Origin: Poecilobothrus nobilitatus
Lineage: Eukaryota; Arthropoda; Insecta; Diptera; Dolichopodidae
DNA: 64,000 nt
Direction: 5' to 3'
NCBI GenBank assembly: GCA_947095535.1
Contig: OX352773.1
Span: 105,291,948 to 105,355,947 of the forward strand
Notes under the pieces: generated by a model
Seen by the model: only the letters and a program-made list of their open reading frames with translations
Told to the model about the DNA's origin: nothing
Database searches by the model: none
Shown here: in pieces, positions 33,705 to 49,116 of the stretch
How the letters are laid out: every line of letters begins with the position of its first letter
Numbering within the stretch: position 1 is the first letter of the stretch
Translations under genes and position numbers: made by a program

Positions 33705-36031
33705 CCTAAACTCAAAAACAAAATAAAAAATCGGTACATTTTATAAAGCTCCAATGGAAAACAGAAACTTATTTATTGAGTTTCTTGAACTTAAACTGGT
33801 AGAAAAGTCAAATTATATATTTTTTGCTGATACCAATCTAAATCTATTTGAGAACTCCATTATAATTATTAAATATAAGGATATTGTAGCAACTTCTGGA
33901 TATAGCATAGTTAATAAAAGGGAAAGTACAAGAAATACAAGTAACTCTAGAACCCTAATTGATCACATAATAATAAACATAAACGGCAATAATGATGTAT
34001 GATTTTACAATTGAAAATAATAGTCTATCGGACCATCAATTGGCAAAAGTAACTATTAAAGCAATTAATATTGAGAAGTCTCAATGGAAAATTATAACAT
34101 AAACAAAATTGATTATAATCAAATGCGTTCCATAGTAAAATATAAAATATTAATATTCTAGTTGAAACTTTAGTTAAAATTATCCAACAAGCAAAAGAAA
34201 TATGTACAAAGACAATACCAATGAGAACGAGAAATAATAGCTGGATAACACCTTTTATTTGTGATAAGCCTAAAATAAGAAAGGCAATATATAATCGACA
34301 TAAAAATGATCCAACCAATGAAAAAAAAAGTGGAAAAATTAATAAAAGGAGCTAAACAAAATTATATTAATAGAAATATTGAAAAAGCCGGGAGTGATTC
34401 TAGGAAATTATGGAAAATATTGAATAATTTTATAAAAAATACCAATGAAGATAAACTGATAAATATTACTCATGTTATAAAAAGCAATGGTGAAAAAACT
34501 AGAAATGATAATGATACAGCAAATACTTTCAATAATTTTTTTTACTCAACCAACCAATACCAACAAAGTTACAATACCAGCAAAGTTACTAACAGTTCAC
34601 AAAATTTAGGCAATAGTAAATCGCTGTTTCTTATATAAGATTGTGGTAACTATAGACCAATCTCAATTCTAAATTCAATTTCAAAAATATATAAAAAGTT
34701 ATCAATTCAAGAATTAGAAGCTGCATTACAAAAACAATCGGTTTTGATGCTAATCAATATGGTTTTTTAGAAAATAGTAGTACAGATTCAGCAATCGCAG
34801 AAACTTTGGACATATTTATGATGCGTTAGATGACGGCTACTATGTTGGAGCAGTATTTATTGACTTATCAAAAGCATTGGATATGGTAAATCATTCTATA
34901 CTTATCAGATTGCTAGACAACTTAGGAATTAAAAGTAACAGTAAACTCTTATAAAGAAGTTATTTGACAAATAGAGCCCAATGTGTTAAAGTTAATGAAG
35001 TATTAAGTGATGAACTATTAATAAAAACAGACGTACCACAAGGTTCATTACTGGGGTCGTTATTATATGGGGTTGTATATAATGAACATACCTACAAATA
35101 GTATTATATCAAAATTTAACATTTATGCAGATGACACCAACCTTATAGCAATTGTGAAAACATTAAAAGAGCTTGAAAATATACCAAATGACGACTGTTA
35201 AAGATATATTGCAGCTGGCTGGACTTAAAAGAACTATGTATAAATGCGAAAAAAACTAATTACATAATATTCAAAATGCTATAAAAAATCTATAATATGA
35301 TAATATTACGTTAAGGTAAAGGATACTATAATTGAACAAGTTGATAATGTTAAGTACTTGGGAATGATAATTGATGAAAACTTAAGATGGGATAAAGACA
35401 TAAAAAATATTAAGACAAAAATTATTCCTATAACAATGGCTATCAGAAGAATGGGAGTATTCTGAATTATGCGGCTAAACTTATATATAATGGCCAAATA
35501 TTATCAAGAATTAGGTACAATATAGGAAGCTGGAGCCATTGTTCATATTTTCATAAAAATCAAATTGGTATAGTAATGAATAGAGCACTCAAAATTTTAT
35601 TTAGTTTGAACACAAAAACTAGAACTAATGATTTATATAAAATAATTGATACACTGGATATTAATCAACTAATTTACTTTAAAAAATGTAAATACATGTA
35701 TAACATCCTGAATAATAATATTTAATCGAAACTAACACTTCAAAAGAGGGAAAATATTCATAACTATCTAACCAGAAACAGGAAAAATATCGAAACTCCT
35801 AAAACTAAAACAATATTGAATCAAAAAAGTCTAAAATGCAGCGCAATAAAACTGTTCAAATCGCAGTCGAAATTAAAAATAGTCCAAATTTAAGCATATT
35901 TAAAAGTAAACTTAGAAAATTTGTAAAAAATCTTAGAAATTAGAAAATTTTTAAAAAATCTTAGAAATTAGAAAAATTTTAAAAAGTCTTAGGAATTAGA
36001 GAAATTGTTATTTTAGAGTAGGTTAAACGCA
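33705..36031 (+). mobile_element. same decayed LINE in copy 2
   Basis: Carried along as part of the macro-repeat. The YADD motif is at 35124-35135. It has the same stops as copy 1, so the LINE was dead before the amplification. Confidence 0.85.
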
Positions 36032-38215
36032 GCTTTTTTTTTGGTTTGAACCTTCGGCACTCACATTTTTTAAAATATCGGAATGGGGTTTTTGGCACTC
36101 GACCAAGCATACTTATGGCTAGGACATAACGAAGCGTTATTAAAAAAAAGGTTTAATTTGTAGATGCAAATATTGAATGAAGTTGAAATTTTAGCGTTTT
36201 TTAAGGTATTTTTCTGGTTTGAACCTTGGGGCACTCACAATGGTCAACCAATCTGCCTGATTTTTTGCAGAGACATTCACAGATTTGCCTTTAGGACAAG
36301 TCTTCTCAGAATTGCCTTAAGAACAAGTCAGGCTTAGATTTTTGAATTTTGCTTTAATTTTGGCACAGTTTTAAAACCAAAGTTCAATTTTTAAATGTCC
36401 CCACAACGGAATGACAAGATATTTTTTAAATTTTTTTTCTTGAAATAGTAGAATGATATTTTTCACTATAAAAATTTAATTATAATTGAGTATAAATTAC
36501 AAAACAATTTAATTTCAATTCATATTTTAGTTTTAAATATTTTTGAAAATTTTCAATTCACTCACGCAAATAAAAAAGTTTCAATAAATATCCGCTGTAG
36601 AGCTTTGGCGGTGATATTTTTGTAATTCTTTGCATATTTCTTCTGTTGACTATTAGTGAAGATAAGAAATTTAAGAATGTATTAATGCTCATAATGTGTA
36701 TGTGTATGTGAATTTATATTATTATTGATAAGTATAGTAAAGAATGAATGAAAAACAAAAATACTATTGTATTGTTCGCTTGTTTCTACAATAGAGATTA
36801 CCTATATTTATTTATTCGATGTTATATAAACATTTTTTCAGGAGAAAGAAAAGACATGTATTTCTTTTAACTTTATTTGAGCATCTAATTATATTATAAA
36901 GTTTTCTTATTTATTTAAAAAATAATATTACAAGTATTCAAAAACAATTGATTTAAAAAATTAAATCACGAAAAAAATGCATTTATACCTACTCTTAAAA
37001 CTCATGTACTTTTCTTATTATTATTATATTGCATGATAAATTATAACACTAATGATTAGTCAAATAGGTAGGTTATAAATAATTAAAATGATAATTAGGT
37101 AGGTTATAAATTTAAAATCCCGTTACCTAATCTGATTTGATTTAGATGATTAAAAAAATATAAATTAAATATTATTTAAAGTATAACAAAGAAAAAGGCT
37201 GTATAGAAATTTAAAGAACACATGATTACTTTTATCAAATTCAAGGTCAATTACATATAACAAAAAAGGAATTTTGTTTATTCGGGGTATCGACTGCAAA
37301 AGACTTTAAATTTATTCGAGTTGGAAAGGAGGAAAAATATTTTTATTGTAAAATTGAAGAACAAGTTAGAACATTTTTATAATAATTTCTTATTATCCCC
37401 CTATACCTAGAAATATGAGAGTAAAAAATGCGTAACTTCTTTGATTTATAATATTAAATTCTAATAAGTAAATGAAATAATTTTTAGGATTGGATAAAAC
37501 TAAAAATATAGCTTTTAAAAAATTTTATTAAAAGTTATTATTATGTAAATAAAATTAGTCAAAATGGTAATAAAAAATATGTTTTTATTATTCTATATCT
37601 GCATATGTACATACCTAGATAATCTTTTTGAAATTTGTTATAAAATATTTATTTTATTTTTCCACTTGTGAAAAATATAGGTAATAAATTTATGTTTATT
37701 ATGTTATATAGAAAAAATATAAACACATTTCACAATAAAATTTAATAAATATCATGTCATTTCAACTTTAAAAGCATTTCAACGTTTAAATCATTTACCC
37801 AATGGTTTTATCTAACAAATATAAAATTTTATGACATCTGAAATATTTGAAAATATGTACTTATTTCCCAAAAAATGAATGAATGAATATTTTTCTTAAG
37901 TGCTTTATATGTGTGTTATATGCTTACGTATACGTGATACATACAATTTATATATTATTTTATGTATTTGATTCATAACCTAGATTAATGTAGCTTATGA
38001 TCTGATTGCGAGAAAATATACACACATAATCATGTTGAAAGTATAATTGTATTTAAAATTTTAAGATTGTGTGTATATAGTGTGCATGATCAATAGATAA
38101 AGCGAAAAATGTATGAAAAAATTAAAAGAACTTTTTGAGCTTTAAAAGCTTTTTATATTCACTAATACATAGGCGAATATTTTCATGAAGTTTGAAGTTT
38201 CACGAAGTTTCATGA

Positions 38216-39722
38216 ACCCGTACGATAGGATCGGGTATAATAAAATTACTCCTCCGTTTGTAACACCTCGAAATAAGCAGCTAGATATACCTTCAAAGGT
38301 ATGGATCGGATCAGAAAAAAATTCTAAGACGTTTGAGCCATGTCCGTCCGTCCGTCAGCACGCTAACTCAAAAACTAAGATAGCTAGAATCTTGTAATTT
38401 ACACAAAATATTGTGGGAGTAATTTGTAGGTTCCTTATTTTTTTTGGTTGAGTTTGGACCAAAACTTAGGGTAGCTCTCGAACACCTAACTTTTAGATCC
38501 CCACATTTTTTTTGAAATAGAGCTATGAAATTTTAACTGCTGATAGATCTCACAAAAATATTAATTTTATTTTTAATAACTTTTTTTTGTAGCCCCATCC
38601 GTTGCGGAGCTACAGCTCCCCAAAGGTTCAAAAAAGCTGTATATTTAAATTGTTATAGCACAAGTTGTATAAGGTATATCTTCATTTTGAAAACGCCAAA
38701 CGATTACTAATTTTAATTAACTTTAAAAGTATATATACAATAAATATATATTTGTGGCATACGGTGTCTTAATATACCGTTATGAGAAACTAAAATTTTG
38801 CAAAATCCTTTAACCCTTCTATCTTCTAAACGGTTTAAGTTGGAAATTTTGACAGAATTTAGATCTTTGAAAATAAGTATGAATCATTTCAGAAATTTTT
38901 TTTGTATCACCCTCCGTTTGGGAGCTGCAAGGGGTCAAAAACTGAAAATTTCCTATTTTTAAACACCTGCTAAAATTTTTTTGAAGTAATACACAAAAAT
39001 TATAGCTTCAACATTATACTCTTATTTCTGTTAACAACTTTTTTTAATAATATAGGGTTACTTTATAATTAACGAAAGCGTTACTTGTTTTTTTTGAAAT
39101 TTTCTAACAAATTTCTTCAACAAATTTTTTGCATTTGGTTTACTCGATAATTTGAAATTGTTGAGGATATAACGCGTAGTACAAAAAAATGTAAATAAAT
39201 AAACAACATAACGGTTGCTTGAAGAAGTTTTATTTATATGATATTATAAATAAAGTAAGTATTATACATACTTATAAATATCATGTTTATTTACATATCG
39301 TATATGTGACTAGTGAATGAATGATAAGAGTATATATGTATATTATATAGCGCCGTATTTACATACATGCACATGTATTTACATGTATTTTATTGTACTT
39401 ATAAGAAATTATTCTGTCAATGGAATATTTAAATATAATATAATATAATATTTAAAATTATATTTATTATTTTGTACTAAGTAAATTTAATATAATCGTT
39501 ATGTGGAAGGTTAGAATCTGCTTTTGAAGAATGTACATCTAAACATATAGTTTGAATATATGTACAACCCATAGTTCTACAAATTATAAAATTCACCCAA
39601 ATTATTTTAAAATACTAAAATATTTAAAAAATAATATTGTAAGCAGAGTGACAGGCTGTGAACATACTAACGGTTCGTACGGGTATCTAAGAGTTGACAA
39701 AGGCAACTGTATTCTTCCTCGT
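38216..39722 (+). repeat. hairpin-headed repeat, subcopy A (copy 2)
   Basis: Equivalent of 28805-30310 with a few substitutions ('ttatgagaaac' for 'ttatgcgaaac') and a short insertion near 39370. Confidence 0.8.
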
Positions 39723-40478
39723 TTTTAACTTACTCTTAATTATTATTAGTTATAAGCTGTAGTTTTAAAATTACTTAATTTCTTATACATACTTTTATAT
39801 ATTATTGTATTATCTGGAATTAAATAAAAACAAGTAAAAGTAACAGTAAGTCGATGCAACCGACTTATTTATACCCTACACCTAAAAAATTCAAATTAAA
39901 TTAAAAATCCATAAGTTATTTTAGTTAATATATCCAAATTTTTTTTAAAAATTAAATAATATCCAAATTTTTGGCAATTTAGTATGAAAAAATATAATTT
40001 TTCAACTTAAATTTGAAGGATCTTATTGTTCTGCAGTAGAAAATAATAAATTATATTATTTTTATAAAATTTGGAATATTTTCTATTAATTGTGAAAATC
40101 ATTTTACAAAATTTAATCATTTGCATGCTCAAAATTGAGTTTTAGAAAATAATCTAAAAAATAAAAAGGGAAGTCATATTTTTAATTTTTATATGAACTG
40201 AATAAAAACAAAATAAAAAGAATGCTAGAAAATAGAGAAATATTATTTTACGAACGTTATTATCGGATGTACTTCGTTCAAACTTCGATTAAATTTTTCT
40301 ACAAGATTGCCTAGTCTGGTATATAACCAGCAATGGATGATGTTATAATACGATTCTGTAATACGATTGTATATAATGTTATGTTATAATACGATTGCAA
40401 TGCAATATTAACATTTAGCAATAGTATTTTATTAACATTTTTAAGCAAATTCTCATTAGGTATACATAATTTTATTCT

Positions 40479-41611
40479 TTATACCCATACGATAAGGATC
40501 GGGTATATTAAAATTGTTCCTCCGTTTGTAACACCTCGAAATAAGCTAGCTAAATATACCTTCAAAGGTATGTTTCGGATCAGAATTAAATTCTAAGTCG
40601 GTTAAGCTTTGTCCGTCCGTCTGCCCGTCAGTAAGATAACTCAAAAATTAAGAAAGCTAGAGTCTTAAATTTAACACAAAATATTCTTACATCAATTTAT
40701 AGGTTCCATATTTTTGAGATCCGACCAAAACTTCGGGTAGCTCTCGAAGAATTAACTTTTAGATCTACACTTTTTTTTTAATATAGCCATGAAATTTTAA
40801 CTGCTGATAGATATCATAAAAATATTAATTTTATTTTTAACAACCTTTTTCTGTAGCCCCACCCGTTACGGAGCTACACCTCCACTAAGTTCGAGAAAGT
40901 TCTATATTTAAATTGTTATAACACAAGTTGTATAAGGTATATCTTCAATTTGAAAACGCCAAAGGATTGCTACTTTTATTACCTTTAAAATGTGTATACA
41001 ATAAATATATATTTGTGGCATACGGTGTCTTAACTTACCATTATGTGAAACTCAAATTTTGCAAAATTCTTGATTCCTTCTATCTTCCAAACGGTTTAAG
41101 TTAACTTAAATTGATATTTTGAGAGAAGTTAGGTCTTTGAAAATTATTATGAGTCATTTCAGAAAATATTTTTGTATCGCCCTCGTTTCGGAGCTGTATG
41201 GGATCAAAATCTAAACAATTCCTTATTTTTAAACACCTGTAACTTGAACACCTGTCCCCATTTTTTTGAAGTAATACAAAATACAAAAATTAAAGCTCTA
41301 ACATTATATTTTTATTTCTATTAACAACTTTTCTTAATAATATATGTATATTATTAAATGGTGATATAGCTTATTTGAAGAAGTTTTGGATTGATAATCG
41401 TTATGTGGAAGGTTAGAATCTGCTTTTGAAGAATGTATAAAGATATAGTTTGAATATATGTGCAACCCATAGTTCTGGAAATTATAAAAACCAAATTATT
41501 TTAAAATACTTCAAAATTAAAAACATAATATTATAAGGCTATGAACATACTAACGGTTCGTACAGATATCTAAGAGTTGACTAAGGCAACTGTATTCTTC
41601 CTCGTTTATTT
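40479..41611 (+). repeat. hairpin-headed repeat, subcopy B (copy 2)
   Basis: Equivalent of 31060-32192. The head reads 'tatacccatacgataaggatc'. Confidence 0.8.
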
Positions 41612-42911
41612 TAAAATGTCTGTAATTAATTATGTAATGTAGTAAATAAACTACCGAACTTTTGTTTTTGTTTTCTCTTTTCTTTTTTTAATATTCATTG
41701 TCAATTTTTGTTGTTTATGTTTTACTTGAGTTTAAATGTGAAGAAAAAAGTGAATTTGGTTAAAAGTATATAATGTGTGTGAATAATTTTATTTTAAGCT
41801 TTCGAATTTTTATAATTTACAGATTAAATATTATCTATGCTTAATGCTTGATTACATATACATACATAACATATGTATGTATGTATGTATATCTTTTTAA
41901 AAAATTTAAATTATGCGTTTCATTTAAAACTAAAAAGTATGAAATAAAATAATGTAAAAGTTTTTTAAATAATAGATACATAAAAATATTAAATATTATA
42001 ACAGACTTTTTTTAAAACAAGAAAAATCAACCGATTTTAAATAACTGCATTTGTGTGCCAATTTCTTTCTAAGCATATTTTAAACAAATTTTATAATTCA
42101 CACAAAAAAAATAAATATTCACACATATGTACATAAATATTTTTTATAAAAATTACAAATTCACACTTTTCTTTAATTTTAAAGTACTCAAGTAAATAAC
42201 ACAAAATAAAATTGAGTGTTGACGGACGATGAATACCGAAAGAAAAAAAAAACAAAATTAAAAGTCGAATAGTTTGCTACATTACAGTCTACAGAATTAA
42301 ATTTTTAAGAAAAGAATAAAATGATGTATACTATGATTGCAGAATGAAAATACGCCTATAAATTTTTGAAATGAGAATTCGTCTAAAAAAAAGGAATATT
42401 ATATTAACAAATGCTAAATTATATATTGCTATAACATTACAGAATTAGTTTACAGAAATTAGTAGAAAAAAAACCGTATATTGTTATACTGAAATTAGTA
42501 TCTTATCTACATACTAAATTATGGAATCAAACAAATGTGATTAAAAGAGCTATAACTTGAAAATCATTGGTCCGATTTATATGGTTAATATCTTATTAGA
42601 TTAATAAAAAAATTTAATATACACATACACACCTACACAGATTAATTAAAAACAAAAAAAAAAAAATACAGTTTAATAGGTACTTATTATTCATAACTAA
42701 AAAGGATAAAATAAAAAGAAATTTTTAAAAAACAGCTGTTTTTGAACTAAAAAGTAGAAAATAAATTTTAAATTGTGAATTTTTCTGTAATTTTCTAAAT
42801 TATATTGTTGCGATGCAAGTTTCTTTAAAAAAATTTATATAATATGCCATAAAACCTGTGAAGTCCGACTGTATTTAATATATACAAAATGTTGATTTGG
42901 CCTTACAAAAC

Positions 42912-43007
42912 ATGGACAGTGCGGTTGCCCGAAATAATGAATATCTTAAGGAATATAAAGAAGAATTTGAACGCGCAATTAATTTAATTAATTTGATTGA
43001 TCCCTAA
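42912..43007 (+). CDS. second copy of the 31-codon ORF
   Basis: The same frame with no change seen, at the end of macro-repeat copy 2. Copy 3 is truncated before this point. Confidence 0.25.
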   Translation: MDSAVARNNEYLKEYKEEFERAINLINLIDP

Positions 43008-43122
43008 TTATCAAGCAGTTTACAGCTGTAGAGTTAAAAAAGACTGCTATTTTTATTAAAAATAATATTAGTTTCAATTAAATATGTAAAAAAGAAAAAT
43101 ATAACTTTACTGTAATTGAAAT

Positions 43123-45275
43123 CCTAAACTCAAAAACAAAATAAAAAATCGGTACATTTTATAAAGCTCCAATGGAAAACAGAAACTTATTTATTGAGTT
43201 TCTTGAACTTAAACTGGTAGAAAAGTCAAATTATATATTTTTTGCTGATACCAATCTAAATCTATTTGAGAACTCCATTATAATTATTAAATATAAGGAT
43301 ATTGTAGCAACTTCTGGATATAGCATAGTTAATAAAAGGGAAAGTACAAGAAATACAAGTAACTCTAGAACCCTAATTGATCACATAATAATAAACATAA
43401 ACGGCAATAATGATGTATGATTTTACAATTGAAAATAATAGTCTATCGGACCATCAATTGGCAAAAGTAACTATTAAAGCAATTAATATTGAGAAGTCTC
43501 AATGGAAAATTATAACATAAACAAAATTGATTATAATCAAATGCGTTCCATAGTAAAATATAAAATATTAATATTCTAGTTGAAACTTTAGTTAAAATTA
43601 TCCAACAAGCAAAAGAAATATGTACAAAGACAATACCAATGAGAACGAGAAATAATAGCTGGATAACACCTTTTATTTGTGATAAGCCTAAAATAAGAAA
43701 GGCAATATATAATCGACATAAAAATGATCCAACCAATGAAAAAAAAAGTGGAAAAATTAATAAAAGAAGCTAAACAAAATTATATTAATAGAAATATTGA
43801 AAAAGCCGGGAGTGATTCTAGGAAATTATGGAAAATATTGAATAATTTTATAAAAAATACCAATGAAGATAAACTGATAAATATTAATCATGTTATAAAA
43901 AGCAATGGTGAAAAAACTAGAAATGATAATGATACAGCAAATACTTTCAATAATTTTTTTTACTCAACCAACCAATACCAACAAAGTTACTAACAGTTCA
44001 CAAAATTTAGGCAATAGTAAATCGCTGTTTCTTATATAAGTTTCTTATATAAGATTGTGGTAACTATAGACCAATCTCAATTCTAAATTCAATTTCAAAA
44101 TTATTGACTTATCAAAAGCATTGGAAATGGTAAATCATTCTATACTTATCAGATTGCTAGACAACTTAGGAATTAAAAGTAACAGTAAACTCTTATAAAG
44201 AAGTTATTTGACAAATAGAGCCCAATGTGTTAAAGTTAATGAAGTACTAAGTGATGAACTATTAATAAAAACAGACGTACCACAAGGTTCATTACTGGGG
44301 TCGTTATTGTATGGGGTTGTATATAATGAATATACCTACAAATAGTATTATATCAAAATTTAACATTTATGCAGATGACACCAACCTTATAGCAAAAGTG
44401 AAAACATTAAGAGCTTGAAAATATACTAAATGACGACTGTTAAAGATATATTGCAGCTGGCTGGACTTAAAAGAACTATGTATAAATGCGAAAAAAACTA
44501 ATTACATAATATTCAAAATGCTATAAAAAATCTATAATATGATAATATTACGTTAAGGTAAAGGATACTATAATTGAACAAGTTGATAATGTTAAGTACT
44601 TGGGAATGATAATTAATGAAAACTTAAGATGGGATAAAGACATAAAAAATATTAAGATAAAAATTATTCGTATAACAATGGCTATCAGAAGAATGGGAGT
44701 ATTCCGAATTATGCGGCTAAACTTATATATAATGGCCAAATATTATCAAGAATTAGGTACAATATAGGAAGCTGGAGCCATTGTTCATATTTTCATAAAA
44801 ATCAAATTGGTATAGTAATGAATAGAGCACTCAAAATTTTATTTAGTTTGAACACAAAAACTAGAACTAATGATTTATATAAAATAATTGATACACTGGA
44901 TATTAATCAACTAATTTACTTTAAAAAATGTAAATACATGTATAACATCCTGAATAATAATATTTAATCGAAACTAACACTTCAAAAGAGGGAAAATATT
45001 CATAACTATCTAACCAGAAACAGGAAAAATATCGAAACTCCTAAAACTAAAACAATATTGAATCAAAAAAGTCTAAAATGCAGCGCAATAAAACTGTTCA
45101 AATCGCAGTAGAAATTAAAAATAGTCCAAATTTAAGCATATTTAAAAGTAAACTTAGAAAATTTGTAAAAAATCTTAGAAATTAGAAAATTTTTAAAAAA
45201 TCTTAGAAATTAGAAAAATTTTAAAAAGTCTTAGGAATTAGAGAAATTGTTATTTTAGAGTAGGTTAAACGCAGC
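43123..45275 (+). mobile_element. same decayed LINE in copy 3, with internal deletions
   Basis: YADD at 44368-44379. The 17-bp and 170-bp deletions remove part of the linker and the 'DLSKAL' approach region, further shortening the frames. Confidence 0.85.
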
Positions 45276-47471
45276 TTTTTTTTTGGTTTGAACCTTCGGC
45301 ACTCACATTTTTTAAAATATCGGAATGGGGTTTTTGGCACTCGACCAAGCATACTTATGGCTAGGACATAACGAAGCGTTATTAAAAAAAAGGTTTAATT
45401 TGTAGATGCAAATATTGAATGAAGTTGAAATTTTAGCGTTTTTTAAGGTATTTTTCTGGTTTGAACCTTGGGGCACTCACAATTGTCAACCAATCTTCCT
45501 GATTTTTTGCAGAGACACTCACAGATTTGCCTTTAGGACAAGTCTTCTCAGAATTGCCTTAAGGACAAGTCAGGCTTAGATTTTTGAATTTTGCTTTAAT
45601 TTTGGCACAGTTTTAAAACCAAAGTTCAATTTTTAAATGTCCCCACAACGGAATGACAAGATATTTTTTAAATTTTTTTTCTTGAAATAGTAGAATGATA
45701 TTTTTCACTATAAAAATTTAATTATAATTGAGTATAAATTACAAAACAATTTAATTTCAATTCATATTTTAGTTTTAAATATTTTTGAAAATTTTCAATT
45801 CACTCACGCAAATAAAAAAGTTTCAATAAATATCCGCTGTAGAGCTTTGGCGGTGATATTTTTGTAATTCTTTGCATATTTCTTCTGTTGACTATTAGTG
45901 AAGATAAGAAATTTAAGAATGTATTAATGCTCATAATGTGTATGTGTATGTGAATTTATATTATTATTGATAAGTATAGTAAAGAATGAATGAAAAACAA
46001 AAATACTATTGTATTGTTCGCTTGTTTCTACAATAGAGATTACCTATATTTATTTATTCGATGTTATATAAACATTTTTTCAGGAGAAAGAAAAGACATG
46101 TATTTCTTTTAACTTTATTTGAGCAACTAATTATATTATAAAGTTTTCTTATTTATTTAAAAAATAATATTACAAGTATTCAAAAACAATTGATTTAAAA
46201 AATTAAATCACGAAAAAAATGCATTTATACCTACTCTTAAAACTCATGTACTTTTCTTATTATTATTATATTGCATGATAAATTATAACACTAATGATTA
46301 GTCAAATAGGTAGGTTATAAATAATTAAAATGATAATTAGGTAGGTTATAAATTTAAAATCCCGTTACCTAATCTGATTTGATTTAGATGATTAAAAAAA
46401 TATAAATTAAATATTATTTAAAGTATAACAAAGAAAAAGGCTGTATAGAAATTTAAAGAACACATGATTACTTTTATCAAATTCAAGGTCAATTACATAT
46501 AACAAAAAAGGAATTTTGTTTATTCGGGGTATCGACTGCAAAAGACTTTAAATTTATTCGAGTTGGAAAGAAGGAAAAATATTTTTATTGTAAAATTGAA
46601 GAACAAGTTAGAACATTTTTATAATAATTTCTTATTATTTGAAATTTGTGATCCCCGTATACCTAGAAATATGAGAGTAAAAAATGCGTAACTTCTTTGA
46701 TTTATAATATTAAATTCTAATAAGTAAATGAAATAATTTTTAGGATTGGATAAAACTAAAAATATAGCTTTTAAAAAATTTTATTAAAAGTTATTATTAT
46801 GTAAATAAAATTAGTCAAAATGGTAATAAAAAATATGTTTTTATTATTCTATATCTGCATATGTACATACCTAGATAATCTTTTTGAAATTTGTTATAAA
46901 ATATTTATTTTATTTTTCCACTTGTGAAAAATATAGGTAATAAATTTATGTTTATTATGTTATATAGAAAAAATATAAACACATTTCACAATAAAATTTA
47001 ATAAATATCATGTCATTTCAACTTTAAAAGCATTTCAACGTTTAAATCATTTACCCAATGGTTTTATCTAACAAATATAAAATTTTATGACATCTGAAAT
47101 ATTTGAAAATATGTACTTATTTCCCAAAAAATGAATGAATGAATATTTTTCTTAAGTGCTTTATATGTGTGTTATATGCTTACGTATACGTGATACATAC
47201 AATTTATATATTATTTTATGTATTTGATTCATAACCTAGATTAATGTAGCTTATGATCTGATTGCGAGAAAATATACACACATAATCATGTTGAAAGTAT
47301 AATTGTATTTAAAATTTTAAGATTGTGTGTATATAGTGTGCATGATCAATAGATAAAGCGAAAAATGTATGAAAAAATTAAAAGAACTTTTTGAGCTTTA
47401 AAAGCTTTTTATATTCACTAATACATAGGCGAATATTTTCATGAAGTTTGAAGTTTCACGAAGTTTCATGA

Positions 47472-48977
47472 ACCCGTACGATAGGATCGGGTATAATAAA
47501 ATTACTCCTCCGTTTGTAACACCTCGAAATAAGCAGCTAGATATACCTTCAAAGGTATGGATCGGATCAGAAAAAAATTCTAAGACGTTTGAGCCATGTC
47601 CGTCCGTCCGTCAGCACGCTAACTCAAAAACTAAGATAGCTAGAATCTTGTAATTTACACAAAATATTGTGGGAGTAATTTGTAGGTTCCTTATTTTTTT
47701 TGGTTGAGTTTGGACCAAAACTTAGGGTAGCTCTCGAACACCTAACTTTTAGATCCCCACATTTTTTTTGAAATAGAGCTATGAAATTTTAACTGCTGAT
47801 AGATCTCACAAAAATATTAATTTTATTTTTAATAACTTTTTTTTGTAGCCCCATCCGTTGCGGAGCTACAGCTCCCCAAAGGTTCAAAAAAGCTGTATAT
47901 TTAAATTGTTATAGCACAAGTTGTATAAGGTATATCTTCATTTTGAAAACGCCAAACGATTACTAATTTTAATTAACTTTAAAAGTATATATACAATAAA
48001 TATATATTTGTGGCATACGGTGTCTTAATATACCGTTATGAGAAACTAAAATTTTGCAAAATCCTTTAACCCTTCTATCTTCTAAACGGTTTTAGTTGGA
48101 AATTTTGACCGAATTTAGATCTTTGAAAATAAGTATGAATCATTTCAGAAATTTTTTTTGTATCACCCCCCGTTTGGGAGCTGCAAGGGGTCAAAAACTG
48201 AAAATTTTCTATTTTTAAACACCTGCTAAAATTTTTTTGAAGTAATACACAAAAATTATAGCTTCAACATTATACTCTTATTTCTGTTAACAACTTTTTT
48301 TAATAATATAGGGTTACTTTATAATTGACGAAAGCGTTACTTGTTTTTTTTGAAATTTTCTAACAAATTTCTTCAACAAATTTTTTGCATTTGGTTTACT
48401 CGATAATTTGAAATTGTTGAGGATATAACGCGTAGTACAAAAAAATGTAAATAAATAAACAACATAACGGTTGCTTGAAGAAGTTTTATTTATATGATAT
48501 TATAAATAAAGTAAGTATTATACATACTTATAAATATCATGTTTATTTACATATCGTATATGTGACTAGTGAATGAATGATAAGAGTATATATGTATATT
48601 ATATAGCGCCGTATTTACATACATACACATATGTATTTTATTGTACTTATAAGAAATTATTCTGTCAATGGAATATTTAAATATAATATAATATAATATT
48701 TAAAATTATATTTATTATTTTGTACTAAGTAAATTTAATATAATCGTTATGTGGAAGGTTAGAATCTGCTTTTGAAGAATGTACATCTAAACATATAGTT
48801 TGAATATATGTACAACCCATAGTTCTACAAATTATAAAATTCACCCAAATTATTTTAAAATACTAAAATATTTAAAAAATAATATTGTAAGCAGAGTGAC
48901 AGGCTGTGAACATACTAACGGTTCGTACGGGTATCTAAGAGTTGACAAAGGCAACTGTATTCTTCCTCGTTTTTAAC
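47472..48977 (+). repeat. hairpin-headed repeat, subcopy A (copy 3)
   Basis: Equivalent of 28805-30310. Subcopy B is absent because copy 3 ends soon after. Confidence 0.8.
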
Positions 48978-49116
48978 CTACTCTTAATTATTATTAGTTA
49001 TAAGCTGTAGTTTTAAAATTACTTAATTTCTTATACATACATTTATATATTATTGTATTATCTGGAATTAAATAAAAACAAGTAAAAGTAACAGTAAGTC
49101 GATGCAACCGACTTAT

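Larger units (their letters stand above)
33705..43122 (+). repeat. 9.4-kb macro-repeat, copy 2 (9,418 bp)
   Basis: Near-identical to copy 1 in the same orientation, with scattered single-base differences. An example is the LINE base at 34051: 'a' here and in copy 3, 't' at 24640 in copy 1. There is a short insertion in the 'catacatgcacatgtattt' run near 39368. These private and shared differences argue against a simple assembly duplicate. Confidence 0.95.
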